Positions 26,033 to 34,725 of a stretch of DNA of 64,000 bases are shown here, piece by piece; position 1 is the first letter of the stretch, and each line of letters opens with the position of its first letter. The stretch comes from CADEDH01 sp963732695. Its GTDB lineage: Bacteria > Actinomycetota > Acidimicrobiia > Acidimicrobiales > SZUA-35. Both the position numbers and the translations under genes were made by a program. The notes under the pieces were generated by a model, which saw nothing but the letters and a program-made list of their open reading frames with translations, made no database searches and was not told the origin of the DNA. Where the stretch lies: assembly GCA_963732695.1 (NCBI GenBank), contig CAVTAP010000025.1:124001-188000 (forward strand), given 5' to 3'.

Positions 26033-26277
26033 CTACTGCTCGATGTAGGCGTCGACCTCCACCTCGACCAGCCACGCCGGGTCGATGAAGCGGCTCACCT
26101 CCACGAACGTGCGAAGCACCGGCGGGTCTGGCCCTCCACGTCGCCCGGGCTCACGGTCCGCCCGTCGGCTCCGATCGGCGCCGTGCCGGCCACGCAGACC
26201 AGTGGGCCGCATCGCACTGCCCGGCTGAACCCGATGGTCGGTTCGAGGGGGCTGGCGGAGGCGGCATGGGTTCGCAT
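26033..26277 (-). pseudogene. RidA/YjgF-family gene with internal deletion
   Basis: The first half reads MRTHAASASPLEPTIGFSRA, then VRCGPLVCVAGTAPIGADG and GDVEGQTRRCF, a clear RidA-like start. The last half, in another frame, reads TFVEVSRFIDPAWLVEVEVD and AYIEQ, then TAG 26033-26035, a clear RidA-like end. About 50 residues that normally lie between are absent, and the junction (about 26112-26120) also shifts the frame. Intact RidA enzymes hydrolyse reactive enamine/imine intermediates; this copy cannot. It marks the right edge of the eroded strip before the chemoreceptor gene. Confidence 0.8.
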
Positions 26278-26362
26278 GGGGGGAGTATCGCAGCCGGCCG
26301 TCGCCGCCGCCGTCATCGTTGCCCTCGCCGTCCGCGCTGTCGCCGGCCCGGGCCGGGCCGGG

Positions 26363-28216
26363 TCAGCTGGTCTGGCCGAAGACGACGGCGGTCAGCTCCG
26401 ACGCCAACCCGGCCACGGCATCGGCCGACGTCTGCATCGAGTTGGCCGCCGCCCAGCTCCGCTCGGCCGCCTCGGCCAGCACCACGTTGCTGGTGGCGAT
26501 CTCGTAGGCATCGTGGGTGGCCGACGCCGTGATGCGGGCCACGTCGTTGGCCGTGCCCGACTGCTCGTCGGTGGCCTCGGCGATGATGACCGAGTAGCCC
26601 CTGATCCGGTCCACGGCATCCTTGATCGAGGCGTTGGCCTCGATCGCCCGGGACACGTCGCTCTGGATACGTCCCACCAGATCACCGATCTCGTGGGTGG
26701 CCCGGGCGGTACCTTCGGCCAGCTCCTTCACCGACTCGGCCACGATGGCGAACCCCCGCCCGGCCAGCCCGGCCCGCGACGCCTCGATCGATGCGTTGAG
26801 GGCCAGCATGTTCGTCTGCTCGGCCAGCGACCGGATGATCCCCAACACCCGGTCGATCGCCTCGCTCGATCGCCCCAGCTCGGTCACCGTCTCCGACGAT
26901 CGCTCGGCCACCGCCACCGCCTCCTCGGCGAAGGACGACGCCTCGGTGGCGTTGCGGGCCACCTCGGCGAACGAGCCGTTCAACTCCTCGACGGCGGTGG
27001 CGATCACCGAGATGCCGGTGTTCAGCTGCTCGGTCGACACGGCGATGTCCGATGCCCGTTGGGACACGTCCTGGGAGCTGCTCATCAGCCCGTCGGCCAC
27101 CACCTTGAGCTCGCTCGCCGCTCCCAGCGCCATCCCCGCCGCGTGCCCCATCGGCTTCGACAGGCGGCGGGCCAGCAGGTACGACACCACCCCTATGGCT
27201 GCCGCCAGCAGCACCCCGATCACCAGGAGGACCCGGCGTAGATCGTCGGCCCCGGCCATGATGGCGGAGTGCTCCTGGGAGATCAGGATCGTCCACCCGT
27301 ACCCCGGGAACCCGAGCGCCCCGTCGGTGACGGCGTAGCCGGTGAGCAGCTTCTGCCCATCGTCGCCCCGCTCCGTGAAGTGCCCCGAAGCCCCGGGCTC
27401 CGGGTCGAGCCCGTCGGGCAGAGCATGGACCCTGTCACTCCCGCTCCCGCCGTCCGAACCCTCGTCGACCAGCAGCTCGCTACCGGCCATCACCTCCACG
27501 TCGGCCGTGGTGGTTCCCGACGAGCGGAGGTCCTGTTGGGTGGCGGCGGCGATGTCGCCCACCACCCGGTCGAACGACGCCTCGTTGTGCCACACCCCGG
27601 CGAAGGAGCCGTCGGGGCCGTTGATGGCTGCGGTGAACGGCAGGGTCATCCGGTTGTCGCCGTAGACCTCGTCCACCAGGCTGCTCCGGGTCGGCGGCTC
27701 GACATAGGTGCCATCGGCGGCCCCGGTACCGTCACGCATCGCCTCGAACCACGGCGCCGCCGAGAGGTCGCGGCCCAGCAGCTCGCCGGTCGGTAGCGGA
27801 CGCCCGGTGTGGTCCACCGTGTTGACGGCCACCACCACCCCGGCGGCGTCGGTCACCACCATGAGGTCGTACACCCCGTAGAGACCGACGAGCGTGTCGG
27901 CCACCTCGGTCGCCGTCACCGGGGAGCGTCGGACGGCAGGCGAGACGGCGAACGCCTGGGCATCGCCGTAGCGCTCGAACAGGTTGCGGTCTATCAGCTC
28001 GCCGGCGCTCACCGCCGCCGCCTCCACCCCGGAACGGGCCGACGCCAGGTCGGCCTCACGTACCCGCTGGACCGCCTCCCATCCGACCAGGGCGAACGGG
28101 ATGACGCCGACCAGCACCAGCACGCTCAGGAGCTTGGTCCGCAACCCGAACCGGCGGATGAGGGCACCGGAGGACCCGAAGCTCCGGGCGCCTGGTTTCC
28201 CCACGTGACGGTGCAT
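26363..28216 (-). CDS. Methyl-accepting chemotaxis protein with Cache-like sensor
   Basis: This is a 617-residue chemoreceptor. TM1 (TKLLSVLVLVGVIPFALVGW) is followed by a Cache-type extracytoplasmic sensor of about 270 residues (VVAVNTVDHTGRPLP, PWFEAMRDGTGAADGTYVEP, GVWHNEASFDRV) and TM2 (VLLVIGVLLAAAIGVVSYLL). No full HAMP domain is obvious. The signalling hairpin is seen in LAEQTNMLALNASIEASRAG followed by GRGFAIVAESVKELAEGTA. It would signal through CheA/CheW, and no che genes are in the window. ATG 28216 gives a basic N-terminus before TM1. It is divergent from the Rieske oxygenase gene across 162 bases. Confidence 0.92.
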   Translation of the reverse strand: MHRHVGKPGARSFGSSGALIRRFGLRTKLLSVLVLVGVIPFALVGWEAVQRVREADLASARSGVEAAAVSAGELIDRNLFERYGDAQAFAVSPAVRRSPVTATEVADTLVGLYGVYDLMVVTDAAGVVVAVNTVDHTGRPLPTGELLGRDLSAAPWFEAMRDGTGAADGTYVEPPTRSSLVDEVYGDNRMTLPFTAAINGPDGSFAGVWHNEASFDRVVGDIAAATQQDLRSSGTTTADVEVMAGSELLVDEGSDGGSGSDRVHALPDGLDPEPGASGHFTERGDDGQKLLTGYAVTDGALGFPGYGWTILISQEHSAIMAGADDLRRVLLVIGVLLAAAIGVVSYLLARRLSKPMGHAAGMALGAASELKVVADGLMSSSQDVSQRASDIAVSTEQLNTGISVIATAVEELNGSFAEVARNATEASSFAEEAVAVAERSSETVTELGRSSEAIDRVLGIIRSLAEQTNMLALNASIEASRAGLAGRGFAIVAESVKELAEGTARATHEIGDLVGRIQSDVSRAIEANASIKDAVDRIRGYSVIIAEATDEQSGTANDVARITASATHDAYEIATSNVVLAEAAERSWAAANSMQTSADAVAGLASELTAVVFGQTS

Positions 28217-28378
28217 ACCGGGCCCCGTCGGCGGCGCCCGCCGCCTCCTGAGCGGCGGCGGCCCGAATGGTCCATCGGTCCCTGCCGGGTAGGGCTCCGG
28301 GCCTGGCCCCCCTGGCGCCGGTGCGCGAACCTGGCACCAGCCGAACGGCGAGAAGCGGACGCGAAGGGGGAGTGGAGC

Positions 28379-29584
28379 ATGCGACGGGAAGACGAGCTCG
28401 CTCTCGGACGACGCCTTCTCCAGCACCGGGCCGACGGCACCACCTACGAGGCCGACGCCTCCTGGCGCAACCCGGTATCGGCCTACCTCGACGAGGCCCG
28501 GTGGCGGGCCGAGCACACCCTGCTGTTCCGTCGCCACCCGATCGCCGTGGCCCCCACGGCCTCGCTCCGCCACCCCGGCGACTGGGCCACCTTCGACCTG
28601 CCGTCCGTGCCGCTGGTGACCGTGCGGGGCGACGACGGCACCGCCCGGGTGTTCGTCAACGCCTGCCGCCACCGGGGCGTCGAACTCTGCCAGGGCCCCT
28701 CGGGCCACGACCGCCGCCTGGTCTGCCCGTTCCACGCCTGGACCTACGACACCACCGGCCGGCTCCATCTCGTCCCCGACCACGGGGCCGTGCCCGATCT
28801 CGACCCGGCCACCCTCGGCCTGCGGGCCCTGCCGTCGGCCGAACACCTGGGCCTGGTCTGGCTCCTACCCGAGCCGGCCGACAGCGCCCCGGCCGACAGC
28901 GCAGCGGCCGAGAGCACAGCGGCCGAGAGCACAGCGGCCGAGAGCAGGGTGATCGACCATCTGGGGCCGGCTCTGGCCGACGAGCTGGCCACCATCGGCC
29001 TGGCCCACCATCACCTGTTCCGCCAGACGATCATCGAGGTCGCGGCGAACTGGAAGCTGATGTATGACACCTTCCTCGAGTTCTACCACGGCGTCTACGC
29101 CCACCGGGTCACGCTGGCCCATCTGCTCGAACGCAACCTCGTCCACTTCGACCGGGTGGGCCACCACTGGCGGATGGCGGCGGCCAAGAAGTCGGTGGCC
29201 ACCCTGGCCGACACCCCCGAGGTCGAATGGGACGTGCTGGCCCACGCCGTGGTCTCCTACGACATCTTCCCCAACCTGGCCATCAACCTCCACGGCGACC
29301 ACACCGCCGTCTACCGCATCGTGCCCGACCCCGCCCACCCCGGCCGCTGCCGCTGGCACTTCGCCCTCCTCACCCCTGAGCCCGTCACCACCGACTCCGC
29401 CCGCCGCTACTTCGACAAGAACTTCGACTACATCGTGGCCACCGGCCGGGAGGACGTGGCCATGGCCGAGTCGACCCAGCGCACCCTGGCCTCCGGCGCC
29501 AACGACGCCCTCGTCTACTCCCGCTTCGAGCCCGTGCTCACCTGGTTCCACCAGCGGGTGGCCGCCGCCCTGGAGGCGGGCTAG
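28379..29584 (+). CDS. Rieske non-heme iron oxygenase, alpha subunit
   Basis: This is a 401-residue ring-hydroxylating-type oxygenase. The Rieske [2Fe-2S] ligands are C96/H98 (NACRHRGVELC) and C116/H119 (VCPFHAWTYDT). The catalytic iron region shows ANWKLMYDTFLEFYHGVYAH, with the bridging Asp and two His in the usual order. An Ala/Glu/Ser tandem repeat (AAESTAAESTAAES) interrupts the region between the domains, encoded by a repeated 15-base unit near 28905-28945. The start ATG 28379 follows GGGGGAGTGGAGC. No beta subunit or reductase is adjacent. Its stop overlaps that of the convergent kinase-like gene in the palindrome CTAG. The substrate is unknown. Confidence 0.9.
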   Translation: MRREDELALGRRLLQHRADGTTYEADASWRNPVSAYLDEARWRAEHTLLFRRHPIAVAPTASLRHPGDWATFDLPSVPLVTVRGDDGTARVFVNACRHRGVELCQGPSGHDRRLVCPFHAWTYDTTGRLHLVPDHGAVPDLDPATLGLRALPSAEHLGLVWLLPEPADSAPADSAAAESTAAESTAAESRVIDHLGPALADELATIGLAHHHLFRQTIIEVAANWKLMYDTFLEFYHGVYAHRVTLAHLLERNLVHFDRVGHHWRMAAAKKSVATLADTPEVEWDVLAHAVVSYDIFPNLAINLHGDHTAVYRIVPDPAHPGRCRWHFALLTPEPVTTDSARRYFDKNFDYIVATGREDVAMAESTQRTLASGANDALVYSRFEPVLTWFHQRVAAALEAG

Positions 29585-30597
29585 CTGAACAGCTGCCGCA
29601 ACCGTCGGGTACCGCTGTTCTCGTTCAGGGCCCGGTGCCCGGCCGGCAGCGCGCCCCGGTGCACCATGGCCGTCAGGTAGAGCTGGAGCAGCACCGCCAC
29701 CCGCACCGCGCTGAAGCGCTGGAACCACCCCACGGCATCGGCCCGCCGGCCCACCGCCGCCTCCCATCGGGCCCAGGTCACGTCGTCGGAGGGAAAGCCG
29801 GGAAGGGGAGCGAACCCGGCCGGCCCCATCGACCGCATGCGGTTCATCTCGCAGAACCAGGCGACGTCGAGCTCGCCCGGCCCGGCGCCGGCCAGCTCCC
29901 AGTCGAGCAGGGCCACCACCGCCAGGGTGTCATCCACCACCATGTTGGCCGGGCGGGCGTCTCCCCAGACGAGCCCACACCGGGCGGTGTCGGCGGTGGG
30001 GGCGGTGTGGGCCAGCTCGTCGAGGGCGTCGGCGACGATGGCCGGCACCGGCCCGCACCAGTGGGCCAGACGGGCGCAGGCGGCCAGGTGATCGGACGGT
30101 TGCGGGCCGTCGACCGGGAAGGGCGGGGCCCCGACCCGGTGCACCCGGGCGATGACGTCCACCGCGGCATCATGGAACCGGCGCTGGTCCGCCGGCGCCG
30201 CGTCGAACAGGAAGCCGGCCCGGGTGAACGGCGGGTCGTCGTCGGGGGGGACCCGCCCTGCGATCCGCTCCATCACGAAAAACGGACGGCCCAGCACCGC
30301 CGGATCGGCCTCCTCGCCCACCACGGTGGGCACCGGCAGCCCCTCCGCCGCGGCCAACCGCAGCATCCGCACCTGGTGCGACAGGTCGTACACCGGGAAC
30401 ATCGAGCGGCCCCGGGGGGTGAGACGCACCACCAGCTCCCGGCCGTCGGCCGTCACGAACACCGTCTCGTTCGACCAGCCACCCCCGCTCGGCGCGCCGG
30501 TCACCGTCACCGCCTCCACGCCCAGCCACCGGGCCAGCGCCGTCCCGTCGATCAGGGGCTCCCCGCCGCCGGCGGCGGGCCCACTCAGGGCAGCCAA
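29581..30597 (-). CDS. APH-like phosphotransferase family protein
   Basis: This is a kinase-fold protein of about 338 residues in the aminoglycoside/choline phosphotransferase superfamily. The nucleotide loop is SGGGWSNETVFV, with LVVRLTPRG giving the strand-3 region. The catalytic loop is GLVWGDARPANMVVDD (WGD in place of the usual HGD), and the metal motif LLDWELAGAGPGELDVAWF. Many actinobacterial members act on unknown small molecules or travel with acyl-CoA dehydrogenases; antibiotic resistance should not be assumed. The start is unclear: TTG 30597 overlaps the upstream SnoaL-like gene by 13 bases and gives a full-length protein. Coupling to that gene is likely. Confidence 0.82.
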   Translation of the reverse strand: MAALSGPAAGGGEPLIDGTALARWLGVEAVTVTGAPSGGGWSNETVFVTADGRELVVRLTPRGRSMFPVYDLSHQVRMLRLAAAEGLPVPTVVGEEADPAVLGRPFFVMERIAGRVPPDDDPPFTRAGFLFDAAPADQRRFHDAAVDVIARVHRVGAPPFPVDGPQPSDHLAACARLAHWCGPVPAIVADALDELAHTAPTADTARCGLVWGDARPANMVVDDTLAVVALLDWELAGAGPGELDVAWFCEMNRMRSMGPAGFAPLPGFPSDDVTWARWEAAVGRRADAVGWFQRFSAVRVAVLLQLYLTAMVHRGALPAGHRALNENSGTRRLRQLFS

Positions 30598-30974
30598 TGC
30601 CCTTTGGCCTCCTTGGAGTTCCAGATCTCGGTGATCTTGCCGTCCTGCACCCGGAACAGCTCGACGGCGGCGAACTCGTACGACCGGCCGTCGGCCTGGG
30701 TCGACCAGCCGTTCCAGGCCACCGACACCAGGTCGTCCTGGGCGATCACCACCGACGGCTCGAAGCGGAGCACGGGGCACTGGGCGAACATCTTCTCCAG
30801 CCGCTCGGTGTTGTCGGCCAGGGTCATCACCCGGCGCTCCCCGGGGGCGTGGCGGATCTCGGGATCGGCGATCAGCTCGCCCACCAGGTCGAGCCGCCGT
30901 TCGTTGTACATCTCTTCCAGGTACCGGCGGACCACCTGCTCCGGAGTCGGGGTCGGGGTCGGGGTCGGTGTCAT
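30585..30974 (-). CDS. SnoaL-like / NTF2-fold protein
   Basis: This 129-residue small alpha+beta barrel protein begins EQVVRRYLEEMYNERRLDLV, includes IRHAPGERRVMTL, and has the strand pair LVSVAWNGWSTQADG and YEFAAVELFRVQDGKITEIW. SnoaL-like proteins can be cyclases, isomerases or simple ligand binders, and no catalytic residue can be assigned. The N-terminus is a TPTPTPTP repeat made by a GGGGTC-type hexamer repeat (30946-30968), so the exact start may vary. It is followed with overlap by the APH-like gene. Confidence 0.8.
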   Translation of the reverse strand: MTPTPTPTPTPEQVVRRYLEEMYNERRLDLVGELIADPEIRHAPGERRVMTLADNTERLEKMFAQCPVLRFEPSVVIAQDDLVSVAWNGWSTQADGRSYEFAAVELFRVQDGKITEIWNSKEAKGHWLP

Positions 30975-31060
30975 GGCTGGATGCGCTCCTCGTCGATGGG
31001 GCCGGGGGTGTCGGGGAGCCTAACCGACCCGGTCCGGGCGATGCCCGGTAGGGTCGGCGG

Positions 31061-31369
31061 GTGCTGAGGCAACTGCGTGCCGTGTCGATCGTCGAGTCGC
31101 TCAGCTATCTGCTGCTCCTGGCGGCCATGGGGTGGCACCGGGTCCTCGACGGGCCCGACACCACCCCGGTCATGGGCCTGGTCCACGGTGTGATCTACCT
31201 GATCTACGCCGCCGTGGTGCTGGCCGCCCACCGCCGCCACGGTTGGCCGGCCCAGCAGACCGTGCTCCTGCTGTTCGTGGCCGCCGTCCCGCTGGGCGGG
31301 TTCTGGGTGGCCCACCGGGTGGCCGGCGCAGTGCCGGCCCTTCCCGGCGCCACTCCCGTCACTTCGTGA
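31061..31369 (+). CDS. DUF3817 small integral membrane protein
   Basis: This 102-residue protein has three hydrophobic segments (ESLSYLLLLAAMGW, GLVHGVIYLIYAAVVLAAH, TVLLLFVAAVPLGGFWVAHR). The pattern SIVESLSYLLLL..MGLVHGVIYLIY fits the DUF3817 (YdzA-like) family of unknown function. The start is GTG 31061, with TAGGGT at 31049-31054 six bases upstream, so it is probably leaderless. Its 3' end overlaps that of the opposite peptidase gene by 11 bases. Confidence 0.85.
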   Translation: MLRQLRAVSIVESLSYLLLLAAMGWHRVLDGPDTTPVMGLVHGVIYLIYAAVVLAAHRRHGWPAQQTVLLLFVAAVPLGGFWVAHRVAGAVPALPGATPVTS

Positions 31370-33479
31370 CGTTGACGGTGGCCAGGGCCGGTTCGAGAAC
31401 GTCCCGGCGAAGCTGATCGAGCTCCGCCGGCACCGCCGCCAGCATCACGATCACGGTCCGATCGGCCATGTCGGCCTGGAACCACTCCACGGCTACGGAG
31501 TCGCTCGCCCCCTTGCGGTGCTCCCAACGACGGCCCTCGCTCTCCTCTGGCTCGGATGCCGTCAGCGTCACGCCCCACGTGTCGGCGACGTACTGCTCCA
31601 TCGCCGGTGCGAGGTCGGCCGATCCTGCGTCCTGGTAGAGCATCGCCGGATCGAGCAGGGTCTCGCTCCGCCAGGCCGACTCACCGCGGGTGGAGGTGTC
31701 CCACCCGACCGGGCGGGAGGCCTCCACGGTCCGGCTCTGGTCGCTGCTGGTGTAGGTGGTCGGGGCCAGATCGGGCGATGGCGTTCCGTAGCTCTCGAGG
31801 AAGCGGAGCCGCCCGCTGGGGAAGCACGAGATGTCGGCCGGAGCGGCCGGATCATCCAGGAAGGCCATGACGGCGTCGAGGCCGCAGCCGTACGTGCTCA
31901 CCCCGTGTGATCCATCGGGGTCGATCACCACCTGGCCCGCCGGCAGGTGATCCACGGCCGAGAAGGCCCACGCCGGCGGGGTGCGGGGATCGTACCGGCC
32001 GGCCAGCAACAGGGCCGGCGTGGTGCTGTCGACGGGCTGCGCCAACTGCGGATCGGGATGGACGTCGGGGTTGAACGCCCGGCACGCCTCGAAGGCCTTC
32101 GGGCCGGTGTTGGCCGGCGTGTCGAAGAACCGATCGTGGCGTCCGAACGGGTCGGCGGGAAGGGCCCCCGCCACCTCGCCGACCCGGGAGAAGGGCACCT
32201 CCTCGTTGCAGGTGAAGGCCCAGAACGCCCCGAAGCTGATGGCCTGCTCACCCAGCCGGGTCCGGGCCAGGATCTGGGCGATGCCGGTGGTCCGCCGGTC
32301 CTCGAGCTGGGCTACGAGCTCGGGCAGATCGATGAAGAAGTAGGTCGAGCCGAGCATGGCTTCGACCACCAGCGGCAACAGCCGGCCCGTGACCGTGACG
32401 GTGTCCTCGGTGCCCGTCAGGTAGTCCTGCACGGTCACCTCGAGCGGCTCGGCATCGAGCCCGGCGACCACCTGCTGCAGCCGCTCGAGAAGGTCACCGC
32501 CCGCCCGGCAGGCCGGCTCGCGCCCGCATGCCGTGGCCACCGCCTCGAGGCTCTTGACGATGTCGCCCGGCCCGTCCCGGGCGAGATCGGCCTCGGGCGG
32601 GTAGACGGCATCGAGCACCATCGACCGGACGCTGGCCGGATGCTGGCGGGCCACCTCGAGCCCCAGCCTGGTTCCGTACGACCCGCCGAACAGGTTCCAC
32701 GCCGGGTAGCCCAGCGCCCGCCGGACGGCCTCCACGTCGTGGGCGTTGTCGATCGTGTTGAACGCGCCGAGGTCGATTCCCTGGCTCCTGAGCTTCTGAC
32801 CGCAGCGCTCGAGGCCGCCCCACATCCGCTTGTCGACCTCGTGGTCGGTGAGGGTGGGATCGTCCTCGATGCTCCGGGTCACGCTCACGATGTCGGGGCA
32901 CTCCAGCGCCGGGGTGCTGAGGCCCGAGCCGCGCTGGTCGAACACGATCACGTCGCCGCGCTCCCGGAGGACGTCCAGCTGTGACTGGAACGCCGGCACG
33001 CTGGCCAGGGTGAACGCGCCCGGTCCGCCTCCGAGGTAGGCCACGGCGTCGGGCGCCGGCGCTTGATTCGACGACGGCAGCACCATCACCGCCAGCTCGA
33101 TCCGGCCCAGGCCGGTGGACCAGCGTTCGGGAACGGTGACGGTGCCGCATCGGGGTCGGGGCTCGATCTCGACCAGCACCTGGCAGCGGCCCTCCTCGAA
33201 GCGGGCACCGGCCGGATCGAGGGACAGCCTGGTGCTGGGATCGGCGATGCGGGGGTTGTCGAGTCCCCGGGGGGGCAGCGTCATGACGGGGGCGCCTGAT
33301 CCCGGTGCGGTGGTGCCGGTCGGCTGGTTCAGGCCGTCGGAGATGCCCGGGGTGCCGCACGCCGCAACCGAGGCCAGCAGCACCGCCAGGATGGCTGCCC
33401 GCCACCGCCACCGCCGCCCACCCGTTCGCGAGTTGATCCGGGACGGGGCCGCGGCCCGCACCGGTACGTCCATCTCCAT
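31359..33479 (-). CDS. TAP-like secreted alpha/beta-hydrolase peptidase, lipoprotein
   Basis: This is a 706-residue exported enzyme. The N-terminus has an Arg-rich patch and a hydrophobic signal ending LLASVAACG, a plausible lipobox. The hydrolase domain resembles S33 prolyl/tripeptidyl aminopeptidases (SlpD/E type): AYLGGGPGAFTLA (oxyanion loop), VIVFDQRGSGLSTPAL, the nucleophile S267 in FGGSYGTRLGLE, then a cap. The TAP C-terminal part has LLLAGRYDPRTPPAWA (Asp) and DGSHGVSTYGC (His). About 130 extra residues follow. GGGGGAG just before ATG 33479 supports the start. It probably trims peptides at the cell surface. It converges with, and overlaps, DUF3817. Confidence 0.88.
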   Translation of the reverse strand: MEMDVPVRAAAPSRINSRTGGRRWRWRAAILAVLLASVAACGTPGISDGLNQPTGTTAPGSGAPVMTLPPRGLDNPRIADPSTRLSLDPAGARFEEGRCQVLVEIEPRPRCGTVTVPERWSTGLGRIELAVMVLPSSNQAPAPDAVAYLGGGPGAFTLASVPAFQSQLDVLRERGDVIVFDQRGSGLSTPALECPDIVSVTRSIEDDPTLTDHEVDKRMWGGLERCGQKLRSQGIDLGAFNTIDNAHDVEAVRRALGYPAWNLFGGSYGTRLGLEVARQHPASVRSMVLDAVYPPEADLARDGPGDIVKSLEAVATACGREPACRAGGDLLERLQQVVAGLDAEPLEVTVQDYLTGTEDTVTVTGRLLPLVVEAMLGSTYFFIDLPELVAQLEDRRTTGIAQILARTRLGEQAISFGAFWAFTCNEEVPFSRVGEVAGALPADPFGRHDRFFDTPANTGPKAFEACRAFNPDVHPDPQLAQPVDSTTPALLLAGRYDPRTPPAWAFSAVDHLPAGQVVIDPDGSHGVSTYGCGLDAVMAFLDDPAAPADISCFPSGRLRFLESYGTPSPDLAPTTYTSSDQSRTVEASRPVGWDTSTRGESAWRSETLLDPAMLYQDAGSADLAPAMEQYVADTWGVTLTASEPEESEGRRWEHRKGASDSVAVEWFQADMADRTVIVMLAAVPAELDQLRRDVLEPALATVNVTK

Positions 33480-33572
33480 ATCTCCCCCGGTCCTCGTCGC
33501 CGAACCAGGTGACGGCCGCCGACCGCCTCCCGCCCTACCCGGGCGACAACAGTAGCGGATCGATCCGTAGGG

Positions 33573-34655
33573 TCAAGCGTCGGCCCACCAGGCCAGGCGG
33601 GCGCCCGGGATGTGTTGGCTGTGGGCCCCGGCGTCCGCCGTCTGGATCACGGCTTCGGGCGCTCCGTCGTCGTCGACGGCGGCCGCCACGAGCTGAGTGC
33701 CGTCGGCCGACCAGACGGCATGGCTCTGGGAGTACTGCTCGAAGAACGGGAGCACCTCACGAGCCCAGGTGTGCCCGGGCCGGAACGGGGGCAGGCGGAG
33801 CACGCCCTCGCCGTCGGACACGATCCACTGCACCCGGTCCTCGTCGGCCACCACCAGGGCCGCCAGGCGACGGCCCTCGGGCGACCAGAAGAAGCCCCCC
33901 GTGCGCTCCCGGGCCACCACCTCCCGCTCGCCGGTGAGGAGATCCAGCACCACCAGCGCCGGGCCGTCGTCCACCAGATCGGCCACGGCCACCCGCCGGC
34001 CGGTGGCGTCGAGGGCGAACCGACCGGAATGGCAGCGGCCGGCCAGCTCGGTCACCGACCCGTCGAGGCCGTAGGCCAGCAGGCGGTTGTCGGCCGACAA
34101 CATCACCACCGAGTTGTCGGGCGTCCACCACGGGGCCAGGAACGGGCCGGCCTCCTCGGTCAGCATCCGGGGTTCGCCGCCCTCGGCCGGCACGACGAAA
34201 AGTCGGTCCTCCACGTGCACGGCCACCTCCGAGCTGTCGGCCGACCAGGCCCAGAACAGGGGTTGGCCCCGTTCCAGCACCCGCAGCTCGCCGCTGCCCA
34301 CCTCCGACACGCCGAGCTCGAGGCCCAGGGGGCCGGGCGACAGGTGGGCCAGGAACCGCCCGCAGGGGCTGGGGCAGAGGTAGAAGGCGGTCAGCTCGGA
34401 CGCCAGCACCTCGGTGGTGTCGGGATCGGTCCGGTGGTAGAGGCGCAGCTCCCGGGTGCCGTCGAGCTCCACGGCGTCGAGGGCGCAGGCGGCCCAGGCG
34501 CCCGGGGCCGACCAGGCCGCGGTCCGCACAACCGACCGTCGGCCGCCGGCCCCGCCGTCCGCCGCACCGGGAGCGTCGAGCGGGGCCCGGACCCCACTGT
34601 CGGGGTCGCACAGCGTGGCCCGGCCGTCCGGCTCGACCAACAGCAGTCGTCGCAT
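33573..34655 (-). CDS. TolB/DPP-IV-like beta-propeller protein
   Basis: This 360-residue cytoplasmic protein has no signal peptide. It is built from repeated four-strand blades, each with a W-S-x-D/E-like core: FWAWSADSSEVAVHVEDR, APWWTPDNSVVMLSADNR, FFWSPEGRRLAALVVAD, HAVWSADGTQLVAAAVDDD. This is the look of TolB-type WD40-like or DPP-IV N-terminal propellers, here without a peptidase domain. Its role is probably binding or scaffolding. ATG 34655 has GGGGG just before it. It is downstream of, and on the same strand as, the heme-binding-domain gene, 70 bases away. Confidence 0.72.
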   Translation of the reverse strand: MRRLLLVEPDGRATLCDPDSGVRAPLDAPGAADGGAGGRRSVVRTAAWSAPGAWAACALDAVELDGTRELRLYHRTDPDTTEVLASELTAFYLCPSPCGRFLAHLSPGPLGLELGVSEVGSGELRVLERGQPLFWAWSADSSEVAVHVEDRLFVVPAEGGEPRMLTEEAGPFLAPWWTPDNSVVMLSADNRLLAYGLDGSVTELAGRCHSGRFALDATGRRVAVADLVDDGPALVVLDLLTGEREVVARERTGGFFWSPEGRRLAALVVADEDRVQWIVSDGEGVLRLPPFRPGHTWAREVLPFFEQYSQSHAVWSADGTQLVAAAVDDDGAPEAVIQTADAGAHSQHIPGARLAWWADA

Positions 34656-34725
34656 GCCCCCAATCTCGCAGATCGGCTCGAGCCGGACCTACACGGGAGG
34701 GTGCGGTCGGGTTGTCGGGGTTCGC

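Noticed and set aside
21524..26362. Integrated genomic island with attL/attR at tRNA-Val
   Set aside because: No integrase and no second copy of the tRNA 3' end were seen; only an IS element and eroded genes, so the stricter label is not supported.
29581..30597. Aminoglycoside resistance gene
   Set aside because: It has the APH fold only; the catalytic loop is WGD and the context is not resistance-related, so a drug-resistance call would be unsupported.
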